Assembly (NCBI GenBank): GCA_945829425.1
Contig: CALZUQ010000008.1
Span: forward strand, 1 to 64,000
DNA length: 64,000 nucleotides
Source of the DNA: an uncultured bacterium
GTDB lineage: Bacteria > Bacteroidota > Bacteroidia > Bacteroidales > Bacteroidaceae
Direction: 5' to 3'
Under the pieces are notes generated by a model that ran no database searches, was not told the origin of the DNA, and saw nothing but the letters and a program-made list of their open reading frames with translations. Each line of letters opens with the position of its first letter. Position 1 is the stretch's first letter. A program made the translations under genes and the position numbers. Below, in pieces: positions 48,568 through 58,724 of the stretch.

Positions 48568-49303
48568 TGCTCACTGTATAAATTTGGGAATTAACCTGCC
48601 CCACCCTTAACATGTCCATCAGGTCTATGGAGGCTTGCTCCATCTGTGATGTGAGGCTGTCTATGCGTGAGAGTATGAAATTGTAGAAAATCTGTAGGAT
48701 GACGGCAACTATTATACCGAATATCGTTGTGATGAGGGCCACCTTCATGCCTCCCGCCACAATGGTAGGACTTATGTCGCCTGCCATTTCAATATTGTCG
48801 AATGATATCACCATGCCTATGACCGTGCCAAGGAATCCGAGGGAAGGAGCGAGTGTTATGAAAAGCGTTATCCATGAGCATCCTTTCTCCAACCGTCCCA
48901 CCTCAACATCGGCATACGCCGTAATGGCACGTTCTATATCTTCTATGGGTTCTTCAGAATGCAGGATAGCCTGAAAGCTGATACTTGCAATAGGTCCACG
49001 TGTCTTACGGCATAGGTTTAGTGCCGCTTCCTTGTCTTTATGGTATAGCGACTCCACCTGGGATAGGAATTTCTTCGTGTTTATTTCAGACAGTGAGAGA
49101 TAGAGTATGCGCTCTATGCAGAATATAAGTCCTAAGATAAGCGTTATAGCGACAAAAGACATGAACAAGGGATTTCCCTGAATGAATTTCTCTTTCAGTA
49201 TATCATGTATTGAGCCAGTGCCTTCGAAAGACATCTGACCTGCCGCAAGAACAGTTATCGGCAACATGGCAAAGACTATGAAAAGTATTCTTTTATTATT
49301 CAT
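48554..49303 (-). CDS. ExbB/TolQ-type proton channel
   Basis: 249 residues. An N-terminal signal-like segment (RILFIVFAMLPITVLAAG) precedes the three MotA/TolQ/ExbB helices (about 45-68, 145-170 and 190-215); LAPSLGFLGTVIGMVISFDN is the family signature. Operon: exbB, unknown membrane protein, exbD, exbD. No tonB gene is adjacent. Confidence 0.88.
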   Translation of the reverse strand: MNNKRILFIVFAMLPITVLAAGQMSFEGTGSIHDILKEKFIQGNPLFMSFVAITLILGLIFCIERILYLSLSEINTKKFLSQVESLYHKDKEAALNLCRKTRGPIASISFQAILHSEEPIEDIERAITAYADVEVGRLEKGCSWITLFITLAPSLGFLGTVIGMVISFDNIEMAGDISPTIVAGGMKVALITTIFGIIVAVILQIFYNFILSRIDSLTSQMEQASIDLMDMLRVGQVNSQIYTVSNDHD

Positions 49304-49341
49304 AATTTCCTGTTAAAGATTAGGTTATGGCAGGTTCTGTA

Positions 49342-49438
49342 ATTTACTCCCTTTAAAGTGGTTACTTCAACTTATTTTCCTTTCGTCAGTGAAGACGTGG
49401 GGATAAGTCTCCCACAGTCAAAATATCTGCAATTACGG
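49342..49438. repeat. dispersed intergenic repeat, copy 3
   Basis: Read on the minus strand this stretch gives ATATTTTGACTGTGGGAGAC, then TTATCCCCACGTCTTCACTG and AAGTTGAAGTAACCACTTTA, aligned with the cores of copies 1 and 2 (GGGAGACTTGTCC, GAAGTAATTAATA-AACCCACC). It is the most diverged copy and lies between exbB and the Pif1-like helicase gene. Confidence 0.5.
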
Positions 49439-49478
49439 TGAAACGTTTTGGTGTCTATAGTATATACAATTCCTTGGA

Positions 49479-51347
49479 TTATTTTTTTTTCAGTTTATCC
49501 AGTCTTTTCTTCGCTATTGGGTGGTCGGGGAATATGCGTAACGCTTTCTCGTAGTTTGACATGGCGGCAGCAGGCATGTCCTCCCTCTCACATTCTTTTC
49601 CCATGGCGACATATTCTGTAGAAAGCTCTGCAAGCATGACGTTCTGTTTCTTGGCCTCTTTCTTCATTCGTGACAGCTCGCGTCTCAGCATGGCAATGTC
49701 ATCGTGCTTATCGTTTTCTCCTTCTAAAGCGTTCTGTTCCTTTGTCAACGCTGATTTTGCGCCTTTACGTTTCTTCATCACCTCGTCAGCCATCATCTTA
49801 TTGTTTCCCACCGCCTCCGCAAGTTCCCTACGCAGCGTGTTAATCACAGAGAGTTTCTTCCTTATGTAGCGTCGTGTCACAGGCTTTTCGATATCATAAC
49901 GCAAGTGTATGGCGACGAAGAAATGCTTTAAAGCCAACTCAAAGTCACCGTTGTCGAAAGCTTTCACCGCCTCACGGTATTCTATGTCCGCTCTTGAGTT
50001 TTTTATGGCGTTGTTTATTGTCTGCTGGTTATTATACTGTTTTGAGAACTCCTTGACTTCCGAGCGTACGAATATGTCACGGGCGTGGATAGGTTCCTTC
50101 AGCGTAATGCCTTCCAGCGAACGACATCTTGACAAGGCCACGTATGTCTGTCCTCCTGCAAACGCCCCGCCTCCCGAAAAGTCTATGATAACGTTGTTGA
50201 ACGTCAGTCCCTGCGACTTATGTACGGTAATCGCCCATGCAAGACGTATAGGGAACTGTGTGAATGTTCCGAGCTCTTCCTCTTCAATCTTCTGCTCTTT
50301 CTCGTTGAAGGTATAACGTATGTTTGCCCATGTCGCAGGCTCTACGTCCCATTGCATTCCGTCTTCTGTCACTATAGATAGCGTATCGCCGGATATAGAG
50401 AGTATCGTGCCGAGCGTGCCGTTTACCCATCTGTGTTCCATATCATTCTTTATGAAGATAATCTGCGCCCCTTTCTTTATTTCAAGATTGACGGGTGTGG
50501 GCAGCATCGTCTCCGGGAAGTCTCCTTTTATTACTCCTGTGAATGTTGTTATAGTGCCTGGTAGTTTTGCCAGTTCCTTCTGGTTGATAAAGTCTACGGT
50601 ATCTCGACGTGTGGAGAGGGTTATGGCAAGAGAGCCTTCTTGCCTGGAGTCATGAAGTGACGTCGCGTCGGGTCTCTCCACTCTTGCGTTGATTTTGTTG
50701 ATGTCCTGCTGTGATGCCGTTGTCTCCCTCACCCTGTCGAGTATGCCTATAAATTCCGAGTCGCTCTGCCTATAGACCTTTGTCAGCTCTATGCTTACGA
50801 GACTCATCTCTCCCCATACTCTCGCATTGAAGAAATACGCAGAGGAATAGAACGGCTTTAGCAGTTTTCGGTCTTCTTCCTTCAATACGGGTTCAAGCTG
50901 GAACACGTCACCAACGAGAAGCAGTTGCTTTCCTCCGAACGGCTGACGCATATTCTTTGAGTATACTCTCAGCACCTTGTCAATGAAGTCAATGATGTCT
51001 GCCCTCACCATTGATATCTCGTCAATGATTACAAGCTCTATTTCGCGTATAATCTTTATCTTCTCACTATTGTATTTCAGTGTGTTGCGTATATTCCTTA
51101 TGGAATACTGCATATCGTTGGGTATGAGTGGATGAAACGGTATCTTGAAGAAGGAGTGTAGCGTCTGTCCTCCTGCATTGATTGCCGCTATTCCTGTCGG
51201 TGCGAGAATGACGTGCTTCTTTTTCACCGTCTGGTCGATGTATCTGAGGAAAGTTGATTTTCCCGTTCCAGCCTTTCCTGTCAGGAATAAAGAGTTTCGG
51301 GTACACTCAATGATGTTGAGTGCATCCTGGAACTGCTGGTTAGTCAT
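49479..51347 (-). CDS. Pif1/RecD-like SF1B helicase with helical C-terminus
   Basis: 622 residues from ATG 51347 (MTNQQFQDALNIIECTRNSL). Walker A LTGKAGTGKST, then LAPTGIAAINAGGQTLHSFF, IIDEISMVRAD (motif II), GDVFQLEP, and late WAITVHKSQGLTF and YVALSRC. That is the Pif1-like set, acting on G-quadruplexes or stalled forks in the family. From about residue 430 a charged helical part follows with TPR-like pairs (FELALKHFFVAIHLRYD, AAMSNYEKALRIFPDH). The extra region may bind partners. Confidence 0.9.
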   Translation of the reverse strand: MTNQQFQDALNIIECTRNSLFLTGKAGTGKSTFLRYIDQTVKKKHVILAPTGIAAINAGGQTLHSFFKIPFHPLIPNDMQYSIRNIRNTLKYNSEKIKIIREIELVIIDEISMVRADIIDFIDKVLRVYSKNMRQPFGGKQLLLVGDVFQLEPVLKEEDRKLLKPFYSSAYFFNARVWGEMSLVSIELTKVYRQSDSEFIGILDRVRETTASQQDINKINARVERPDATSLHDSRQEGSLAITLSTRRDTVDFINQKELAKLPGTITTFTGVIKGDFPETMLPTPVNLEIKKGAQIIFIKNDMEHRWVNGTLGTILSISGDTLSIVTEDGMQWDVEPATWANIRYTFNEKEQKIEEEELGTFTQFPIRLAWAITVHKSQGLTFNNVIIDFSGGGAFAGGQTYVALSRCRSLEGITLKEPIHARDIFVRSEVKEFSKQYNNQQTINNAIKNSRADIEYREAVKAFDNGDFELALKHFFVAIHLRYDIEKPVTRRYIRKKLSVINTLRRELAEAVGNNKMMADEVMKKRKGAKSALTKEQNALEGENDKHDDIAMLRRELSRMKKEAKKQNVMLAELSTEYVAMGKECEREDMPAAAMSNYEKALRIFPDHPIAKKRLDKLKKK

Positions 51348-51516
51348 GTCTATCTCTTGCAAAACTTTATTCCTTTATATTAGGGTTCTGTTTGTTAAAA
51401 CACTATTTTCGATTATCACCGTCGTACCTCATTATGTCTTGAGTTACATGTTGTCGTCTTTATGAATTATGGTAAAGCTGTCTTTTTGTTCACCTAAATC
51501 CGTATGTTTACCGTTG

Positions 51517-53970
51517 TTACAGGTCTTCGAGGTTTACCGGCTCTTCCTTATTTTTCTTGCTGTTGAGGATATTGTTCAGTATTCCTCCCTCCTCACCATC
51601 TTCGTCTAGTTCAACAGCCTCTTCATCAATGATGTCCAAGCTGTCAACATCGAGCGTATCTTTCGGACGGTCGTAGTAGCTCTCACAGTTGTAGTCACCG
51701 TAGTTGATGTCCGGGTCGTCGGGCTTCTTGAATCGTGCATGGTATTTCTTCAGTGCCGGGTCGTCGAATACCGCCTGTATGAAATATCCGCATATCGGCA
51801 GTGCCGTCCTTGAGCCTTGACCTAAAGCTCCGGTGCGGAAATGTATGCATCTGTACTCTCCTCCCACCCATGCTCCTACGACGAGCTTTGGCGAAATGCC
51901 TACGAACCATGCGTCGGAATGGTTGTTCGACGTTCCTGTCTTTCCTCCGAAGTCTGTATCTGCCGCTTTTCCTACATATCCCCAAAGTGACTGGCTTGTG
52001 CCTCCAGGTTCTCTCATTCCTCCCATAAGCATCTGTTGCATGAAGAACGCAGAACGGTAAGGTATAACCTGTTTCTCTTCATCCGGTGCGCGGTATATCT
52101 CTCTTCCGTCACGGTCGACAATGCGTGTCACGAGTATCGCCTCACGGTATTTTCCGTTGTCAGCTACGGTGCAGTATGAGTTAACGAGTTCGAGAAGGTT
52201 GACATCGCTTGATCCGAGAGCGAGTGAAGGAGTCTCGTCAAGTTTGGATTTTATGCCCATATCGTGTGCCGTCTGTGCCACGTTGCGTATTCCCATCTCC
52301 TGTCCGAGGCGTACAGCAACGGAGTTGATGCTTCGTGCGAATGCTGACTTCAACGGCATTGTGTCACCGGTAAAATATCCGTTTGCATTTGTCGGAGCCC
52401 ATGTCACCTCTTTCTTTTTCTTGCTGTCGTACACCTTCATGGCGAAATATTCGTCACAGCGTTTGTCACATGGGGTAAGTCCTTGGTTCATGCCCTCGGT
52501 ATATACGAAGAGTTTGAATGTTGAGCCAGGTTGCCTCATTGCCGTTACCTTGTCATACTTCCAATGTTCGAAGTCTATGTCACCGACCCATGCCTTGACA
52601 TGGCCTGTCTCCGGCTCCATAGCGACAAAGCCGCAGTGCATGTAGCTTACCATATAACGTATGCTGTCCATGGTGGACATCTCCATCTCCACGGTACCTT
52701 TCTCATAGTCGAACACGTTGACTTTATGCGGTTTGTTGAGATAGTAGTTTATAGAGTCTGCGTTGTCATTATATTTCGCTGCCAATGCTTTATAGCATGG
52801 CTGTTCCTTTGCTATGCCTTCTATGAATCCTTCTATCTCCTTATGGTTTTCGTCTTGCCAAGGATGTGTCGAGCCCCAGTGGTTCTTGAAGTTTTTCTGC
52901 ACTTGCTGCATCTGTTTCCTTGCCGCTTCCTCAGCATATTTCTGCATTTTAGTGTCGAGTGTAGTGTATATCTTCAAGCCGTCGGTATAGAGGTCTATCT
53001 GCTCCTCTTCACACCAGTCTTTCAGATATTTCGCCACCGCGTTACGGAAATACTGAGCCTTGCCGTCGTAGTTCTTTTCCACGCTGTATTCCAACTGGAT
53101 AGGTATGTTCTTCACACTGTCGCATTGCTGTCGGGAGAGGTCGTTATGTGTCACCATGTTCTCGAGCACCTGGTTACGCCTGACGAGAGAGTTTTCAGGG
53201 TTTATCAGCGGGTTGTAGTACGTTGTTGCTTTGAGCATTCCCACGAGAACGGCAGCTTCTTCAATCTTCAGTTTCTTCGGGGTGGTATTGAAATATGTTT
53301 TTGCAGCAGTCTTTATGCCATATGCGTTTGATCCGAAGTCCACAGTGTTGGCATACATGTTGATGATCTGCTTCTTGTCATAGCATATCTCAAGCTTTAT
53401 TGCAAGAATCCATTCTTTCGATTTCATTACGAGCATCTTCACTCCGGGAATATGTCCGAGGAGTCCAGTGCTGTAGTTCGTGCGCATACGGAACATGTTC
53501 TTCGCCAACTGTTGCGTTATCGTTGAGGCTCCTCGTCCTCCCTTTCCTGTGGCAGCATCTTTCGCCGCACCGAACAGTCCTATAGGGTCTATGCCGTAGT
53601 GTTTGTAGAAGCGTTCGTCCTCTGTGTCTATCAGCGCACGCCAAAAGAATGGCGAAACGTCTTCATAGTCTACCGGTGTCCTGTTCTCGCTGAAGAATTT
53701 TCCTATCAGCACGCCATCTTCGGAGTATATTTCCGACGCTTCGTTGGTATTAGGCTCCTGTATTTCTGCAAACCCCGGTGACTTACCGAAGAGCCACAGG
53801 AAGTTTATGTCTACTGCCCCGAGATACACTACAAGTGCCACAACGGCTGTTGCAAATGCCAGAAATGACTTAACATACCATTTCTTTCCCTTATACAGTG
53901 ATATATACCTCCTGTATGCTTTCTTTGTAAAATCCCATGTTTTCTTCAAAAAACACTTTACCTTTTCCAT
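51517..53970 (-). CDS. mrcA: penicillin-binding protein 1A, bifunctional
   Basis: 817 residues. Cytoplasmic lead, membrane helix (about 36-58), transglycosylase domain (TEDERFYKHYGIDPIGLFGA, GASTITQQLAKNMF) and penicillin-binding transpeptidase with SxxK in RQPGSTFKLF, SxN in RSINSVAVR and KTGTSNNHSDAWFVG. It polymerises and cross-links peptidoglycan. The tail is acidic (about 775-817). Single gene with its own promoter behind miaA. Confidence 0.95.
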   Translation of the reverse strand: MEKVKCFLKKTWDFTKKAYRRYISLYKGKKWYVKSFLAFATAVVALVVYLGAVDINFLWLFGKSPGFAEIQEPNTNEASEIYSEDGVLIGKFFSENRTPVDYEDVSPFFWRALIDTEDERFYKHYGIDPIGLFGAAKDAATGKGGRGASTITQQLAKNMFRMRTNYSTGLLGHIPGVKMLVMKSKEWILAIKLEICYDKKQIINMYANTVDFGSNAYGIKTAAKTYFNTTPKKLKIEEAAVLVGMLKATTYYNPLINPENSLVRRNQVLENMVTHNDLSRQQCDSVKNIPIQLEYSVEKNYDGKAQYFRNAVAKYLKDWCEEEQIDLYTDGLKIYTTLDTKMQKYAEEAARKQMQQVQKNFKNHWGSTHPWQDENHKEIEGFIEGIAKEQPCYKALAAKYNDNADSINYYLNKPHKVNVFDYEKGTVEMEMSTMDSIRYMVSYMHCGFVAMEPETGHVKAWVGDIDFEHWKYDKVTAMRQPGSTFKLFVYTEGMNQGLTPCDKRCDEYFAMKVYDSKKKKEVTWAPTNANGYFTGDTMPLKSAFARSINSVAVRLGQEMGIRNVAQTAHDMGIKSKLDETPSLALGSSDVNLLELVNSYCTVADNGKYREAILVTRIVDRDGREIYRAPDEEKQVIPYRSAFFMQQMLMGGMREPGGTSQSLWGYVGKAADTDFGGKTGTSNNHSDAWFVGISPKLVVGAWVGGEYRCIHFRTGALGQGSRTALPICGYFIQAVFDDPALKKYHARFKKPDDPDINYGDYNCESYYDRPKDTLDVDSLDIIDEEAVELDEDGEEGGILNNILNSKKNKEEPVNLEDL

Positions 53971-54117
53971 AAGTAATTTTCTTTGCGGCGCTTATAGCAC
54001 ATATCGTCTTAAGCCTTTCGTTTCGCTTCTTCCTTCGTGCTGCTTTGTGCCAAAGTATTGTTTGTCGTGGTGTTCGCTTCAGTATGCCGTTAATGACATT
54101 CTGTAAAAAAATATATG

Positions 54118-54125
54118 CAAAGATA
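54118..54125 (-). promoter_or_regulatory. candidate -7 element for the PBP1A gene
   Basis: Minus-strand TATCTTTG followed by CATATAT matches TAnnTTTG, 148 bases upstream of the PBP1A start and 2 bases before the end of miaA. No TTTG at -33. Confidence 0.5.
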
Positions 54126-54126
54126 G

Positions 54127-55035
54127 TTATTTTCTTTGTAAAAGAAGGAACTTGTCAATATATTTTATGATTTCTTTAATGTCAGTAGGATTAAACCACA
54201 TTATTTCCTTGTCGCGTTTGAACCATGTTTCCTGTTTGCGCATATACCTTCTGGTGTTTGACTGTATTCGTCTTATGGCTTCTTCAAGTGTTGTCTCACC
54301 GTCAAAATAGTCGAACATTTCTTTATAGCCAACGGTATTGAGAGAGTTCAAATGACGTAGATGAAAGACGTTGCGTGCCTCTTCTATAAGTCCTTGACTT
54401 ATCATATCTTCCACACGTTTGTTTATCCGTTCATAGAGTATTATCCTGTCACGTGTCAGGCCTATTTTAACAATATTGAACGGACGTGTCTTTTTCTCTT
54501 TCTTCAGGAATGTAGAATATGGTTTGGAGGTCTGTCGGCATATTTCCAAGGCATGAAGTACACGGCGTGGGTTTTTCTTGTCGACAACGGCGTAATAGTC
54601 AGGGTCAAGACATTGCAGTTCGTCAAGGAGAGCATCCAGTCCTTCGGCTGCAAGTTGTCTCTTAAGCTCTTCCCTTATGTCGTCACGCACGGTGGGCAGT
54701 TCGTCTATTCCGTTGCATACAGCGTCAATATACATCATTGAGCCCCCTGTGAGCAGGAAGACTTCCCTGTCACTCTCTTCTATCATACGGCATACCTGCT
54801 CTTCGTATAGTGACGCGGAGAAATATGTTTCCAATGCAAGCGTACCGACAAAGTAATGCCGCACCCTCTGTTGTTGCTCAACAGTTGGTGCGGCTGTACC
54901 TATCGGTATCTCACGGAATATTTGCCGTGAGTCACAGTTTATTATCTCGCATCCGAAATGTTCGGCAATTGTGAGACAAAGCTCTGTCTTGCCGACACCT
55001 GTAGGACCTGTTATGACGATCAGTGTCTTCTCCAT
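54127..55035 (-). CDS. miaA: tRNA dimethylallyltransferase
   Basis: 302 residues. P-loop [11 protein letters not shown] (residues 9-19), [20 protein letters not shown] and [13 protein letters not shown] are MiaA signatures. It attaches dimethylallyl to A37 of tRNAs reading UNN codons. It follows lpxA by 111 bases in the same direction. Confidence 0.96.
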   Translation of the reverse strand: MEKTLIVITGPTGVGKTELCLTIAEHFGCEIINCDSRQIFREIPIGTAAPTVEQQQRVRHYFVGTLALETYFSASLYEEQVCRMIEESDREVFLLTGGSMMYIDAVCNGIDELPTVRDDIREELKRQLAAEGLDALLDELQCLDPDYYAVVDKKNPRRVLHALEICRQTSKPYSTFLKKEKKTRPFNIVKIGLTRDRIILYERINKRVEDMISQGLIEEARNVFHLRHLNSLNTVGYKEMFDYFDGETTLEEAIRRIQSNTRRYMRKQETWFKRDKEIMWFNPTDIKEIIKYIDKFLLLQRK

Positions 55036-55146
55036 TCTTCGACGTGCGTCTGCTGTTTTTCTGTGTGTACGGTCATAACCCGCTTGTTATGCTACGGGAC
55101 TTTTCTTGTTAGCTCAACGTTCCGCCAGAGGGGAAGTCCCCACCGC

Positions 55147-55920
55147 TTAACGTATTATGCCTCTTTCCGAGTTCTCCACGAAGTCAATGACATACTGTAT
55201 CTCCGGAGTCACGTCAAGATTAGCCTTTATCTCTTCTATGCCCTCTTTCATGAGCCCTTTAGAATAGAGCAGCCTATACGCCTCCCTGATGTTAGTTATT
55301 GTCTCGTTAGAGAATCCCCTTCTCCTGAGTCCTACGAGGTTAAGCCCTGCAAAGCGTATCGGTTCTTTGCCGCAGATGACATAAGGCGGTATGTCCTGAC
55401 TTGTGCGGCTACCTCCTTGCACCATGACATATCCTCCCACATGGCAGAACTGATGTATGAGCACTTCCGCCGATATTATGGCGCAGTCGTCTACGGTCAC
55501 CTCTCCTGCAAATTTTGTAGAGTTTCCTATGATGCAGTAATTACCTATCACACAGTCGTGTGCTATGTGCATATTCTCCATGAGAAGGTTGTTGGAGCCT
55601 ACCTTTGTAGTACCTTTGCTTGCTGTACCTCTTGATATGGTGACGTTCTCACGTATTGAGTTGTTGTCTCCTATCTCGCAGATTGTCTCCTCACCTCTGA
55701 ACTTCAAGTCCTGTGGTTTTGTTGAAATGCTTGCCCCCGGAAATATCTCGTTTCCCGAACCCATTCTCGTGCCTTTGTTCAGCGTCACTGAATTCTGCAT
55801 GACGTTATTGTCGCCTATTACTACGTCAGCGTCGATATAACAGAATGGCCCGATGATATTGTTGTCGCCCAGCTTTGCGTCTGGATGGACGAAAGCCATG
55901 GGACTTATTTGATTTGCCAT
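55147..55920 (-). CDS. lpxA: UDP-N-acetylglucosamine acyltransferase LpxA
   Basis: 257 residues, left-handed beta helix of hexapeptide repeats through about residue 190, then a helical C-terminus (FSNETITNIREAYRLLYSKG). The catalytic His lies in NMHIAHDCVIGN. First acylation of lipid A. The chain is typical in length. It stands downstream of lpxC/fabZ. Confidence 0.96.
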   Translation of the reverse strand: MANQISPMAFVHPDAKLGDNNIIGPFCYIDADVVIGDNNVMQNSVTLNKGTRMGSGNEIFPGASISTKPQDLKFRGEETICEIGDNNSIRENVTISRGTASKGTTKVGSNNLLMENMHIAHDCVIGNYCIIGNSTKFAGEVTVDDCAIISAEVLIHQFCHVGGYVMVQGGSRTSQDIPPYVICGKEPIRFAGLNLVGLRRRGFSNETITNIREAYRLLYSKGLMKEGIEEIKANLDVTPEIQYVIDFVENSERGIIR

Positions 55921-56059
55921 AAGAAAATGTTTTACGCAGAAGTATGAATCCTTCTGCCAAAGGTTTATGAATAACGTTTATTTACTGACAGGTGGTTTCT
56001 TTAGAACAGCTTTGCCTGACAGTTTATTTTCAGACAGCTGCGCCTGCTACTATCCCACC

Positions 56060-57445
56060 CTATTTGTTCTTTACTATCTGTGCGGTGAATGTCGCCTCAC
56101 TGACGACCTTGTCGCCTACGAACATATACCCTTTCATGGACGATATTCCGTGACGTACAGGAGCGAGAAGCTCTACTCTGAAGAGCAGTGTGTCCCCCGG
56201 CACAACCTTTTGTTTGAATTTCACGTCGTTGATAGCGAGGAAATATGTTGACCATCTTTCCGGCTCTTCAAGTGTGTTGAGTATGAGCAGTCCTCCACAT
56301 TGCGCCATAGCTTCTATCTGGAGCACTCCCGGCATTACCGGTTCCTGTGGGAAATGTCCTTGGAAGAACGGCTCGTTTGATGTTATGTTCTTCAGTCCTA
56401 CTATTGATGTCGGTCCGAGTTCTATCACTTTGTCTACGAGCTGCATAGGATATCGGTGTGGAAGTAGTTCCCTTATTCTTTTGACATCCATGACAGGTTC
56501 CTGTGTAGGGTCGTAGATAGGTGCCTGCACCTCATGTTTCTTGATTTCTTTTCTCATGAGGCGTGCAAACTTGTTGTTTATCGTATGTCCCGGACGTGTT
56601 GCCACTATGCGTCCCTTGATAGGTTTTCCTATCAGTGCCATGTCGCCAATTATATCGAGCAGTTTATGACGCGTACATTCGTTGTCCCATACGAGTGGTC
56701 GGTGTTGTATATATCCCAGTTTTGTAGCGTCAATGCGTGGTACTCTGAGGGTGTCGCAGAGCATGTCTACCTGCTCCTGGTTCTGTTCCCTTTCATATAT
56801 GACGATAGCGTTGTCGAGGTCACCGCCCTTAATGAGGTTAGCCTGAAGGAGGGGGAATATGTCGCGCACGAAGACGAAAGTCCTTGCTGCTGAAATCTCC
56901 TTATCATAGTTTTCCATATTGTCGAGTGTGGCAAACTGTGAGCTGATGAATTTTGACTCGAAGGAGCACATGGCAGTTATGGAGAACTGCTCGTCAGGTA
57001 GTATGGTGATGCATGACCCAGTCTTTTCGTCCTTCACCTCTATTTTCTTGCGAATGATGTAGTAGTCCTTCGGCGCATTCTGTTCTTCTGTTCCTACGCT
57101 GTGTATTTTATCTACGTAAGGTGCCGCCGAACCGTCAAGTATAGGAAACTCCGGTCCGTTGACCTGAATGAGACAGTTATCTATTCCCAGCGCGTAAAGT
57201 GCTGACAATGCATGTTCTATTGTAGAGACTTTCGCGTCTCCTTTTGCCACTACGGTACCTCTCTGTGTATCTACGACACGTTCAGCTATTGCTTCAATGA
57301 CAGGTTCTCCTTCAAGGTCTATACGCTGTATTCTATAGCCGGTATTCTCCGGTGCTGGATTGAATGTCACGGTGAGGTTCAATCCCGTATGCAATCCTTT
57401 TCCACAAAGTGAGAAGCTGCCTTTCAGTGTTTTCTGCTTTGACAT
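56060..57445 (-). CDS. fused LpxC deacetylase / FabZ dehydratase
   Basis: 461 residues. The LpxC half (about 1-305) has STIEHALSALYALGIDNCLI with a zinc His, HKLLDIIGDMALIG with further zinc ligands and a catalytic ATRPGHTINN. The FabZ half (about 320-461) has LPHRYPMQLVDKV and FFQGHFPQEPVMPGVLQIEA with the catalytic His and Glu. The fusion joins the committed step of lipid A synthesis to hydroxyacyl-ACP dehydration and is a marker of Bacteroidota. It lies between lpxD (75-base gap) and lpxA (139). Confidence 0.97.
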   Translation of the reverse strand: MSKQKTLKGSFSLCGKGLHTGLNLTVTFNPAPENTGYRIQRIDLEGEPVIEAIAERVVDTQRGTVVAKGDAKVSTIEHALSALYALGIDNCLIQVNGPEFPILDGSAAPYVDKIHSVGTEEQNAPKDYYIIRKKIEVKDEKTGSCITILPDEQFSITAMCSFESKFISSQFATLDNMENYDKEISAARTFVFVRDIFPLLQANLIKGGDLDNAIVIYEREQNQEQVDMLCDTLRVPRIDATKLGYIQHRPLVWDNECTRHKLLDIIGDMALIGKPIKGRIVATRPGHTINNKFARLMRKEIKKHEVQAPIYDPTQEPVMDVKRIRELLPHRYPMQLVDKVIELGPTSIVGLKNITSNEPFFQGHFPQEPVMPGVLQIEAMAQCGGLLILNTLEEPERWSTYFLAINDVKFKQKVVPGDTLLFRVELLAPVRHGISSMKGYMFVGDKVVSEATFTAQIVKNK

Positions 57446-57520
57446 TGTATTTCCTTTTTTTATAGCTGCCTGACGGTGTTGTTGCCTTCAGGAGTTTTGT
57501 TATTTTTTTGTGGGGTGAAT

Positions 57521-58558
57521 TTACTGTATTTTCCCCTTCAGTTCGTCTATTTCCTTTTTCATCTCGTCAAGACGTTTGTACATGTCGGGTAGTCTTCGGA
57601 ATATAGCCTGTGAGCGGAAATATGGTTTCATCTCCATAGGCGGTGTACCTATGAGCTGCTGGTTGTCTTTTATTGAGCTTGGCACGCCCGACTGTGCTCC
57701 GAGCATTACCTTGTTTCCTATCGTGATATGTCCGGCTACACCTACCTGTCCTCCGAACATACACCATTCACCTACCTTTGTAGAGCCAGCGATACCTACC
57801 TGGCTTGACATTACGGTATGCGAGCCTATGTCAGTGTTATGGGCTATCTGTACGAGGTTGTCGAGTTTTACGCCTTTTCTCACGAAAGTAGACCCCATTG
57901 TAGAACGGTCGACACAGGTGTTTGCTCCTATCTCCACGTTGTCCTCAATTGTCACGATGCCTATCTGCGGTATTTTCTCATAACCCTTCTCTGTAGGTGC
58001 GAATCCGAAGCCGTCAGCTCCTATCACGCATCCGGCATGTAGTATGCAGTTTTTGCCCACCTTACATCCGTGGTATATTACTGCATTGCTGTATATCTCT
58101 GTATCTTCGCCGACAGTAGCGTTTTCGCCTATTGTGACGTGCGGGTGTATCACACAACCGTCACCTATGACGGCGTTTGCCGCAATAGCCACGAAAGGTC
58201 CTATGTAACAGTTTTCTCCTACTTTTGCCGTAGGATCTATGAACGCCAAAGAGCTTATGCCTTTCTTTTTCGGTTTCATAGACTCATAAAGCTGTAGCAG
58301 TTTTGCTACTGCATCGTATGCGCTTTTCACACGTATCAGCGTGCATTTTACTTCTTTCTCAAGCTTTAAGGCTTCGTCGATGAGTACTATTGACGACTCT
58401 GTCTCGTAAACATAGTTTATGTATTTGCTGTTAGAAAGAAATGATATTGCTCCAGGTTTCCCCTCTTCGATTTTCGCGAAGGTTCTTACCGAGGCGTTTT
58501 CATCACCCTCGACACGTCCCTGTATAAATTCTGCTATCTGTTTTGCTGTAAATTCCAT
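57521..58558 (-). CDS. lpxD: UDP-3-O-acylglucosamine N-acyltransferase LpxD
   Basis: 345 residues: N-terminal uridine-binding domain (about 1-100), beta-helix hexapeptide domain (about 105-310) and a C-terminal helix ([18 protein letters not shown]). QIAHNTDIG holds the catalytic His. Third acylation step of lipid A. First gene of the lpxD-lpxC/fabZ-lpxA-miaA series. Confidence 0.96.
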   Translation of the reverse strand: MEFTAKQIAEFIQGRVEGDENASVRTFAKIEEGKPGAISFLSNSKYINYVYETESSIVLIDEALKLEKEVKCTLIRVKSAYDAVAKLLQLYESMKPKKKGISSLAFIDPTAKVGENCYIGPFVAIAANAVIGDGCVIHPHVTIGENATVGEDTEIYSNAVIYHGCKVGKNCILHAGCVIGADGFGFAPTEKGYEKIPQIGIVTIEDNVEIGANTCVDRSTMGSTFVRKGVKLDNLVQIAHNTDIGSHTVMSSQVGIAGSTKVGEWCMFGGQVGVAGHITIGNKVMLGAQSGVPSSIKDNQQLIGTPPMEMKPYFRSQAIFRRLPDMYKRLDEMKKEIDELKGKIQ

Positions 58559-58643
58559 TTTCTTCGGATAGGGTGTGATATAAGGATTATTTGAATGTTT
58601 TTTTTCTTGGTGTATTCTGCCTTACGGAACACATAATTCTGTG

Positions 58644-58675
58644 CAAATATACTGCTTTTTTTTTTACTATGCAAA
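58644..58675 (-). promoter_or_regulatory. promoter of the lpxD-lpxC/fabZ-lpxA-miaA series
   Basis: On the minus strand TTTG (58672-58675), 20 bases, TATATTTG (58644-58651): full match to the Bacteroidota consensus. It lies 86 bases upstream of lpxD. Confidence 0.75.
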
Positions 58676-58724
58676 AATCATTACGTTTTTATTACGTTTT
58701 CGTATGTTTTCACAATTCTGCAGG

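Noticed and set aside
55081..55146. Fourth copy of the dispersed repeat
   Set aside because: Only short words (CCAGAGGGGAAGT, CCCCACC) agree, in a different spacing; not enough to call.
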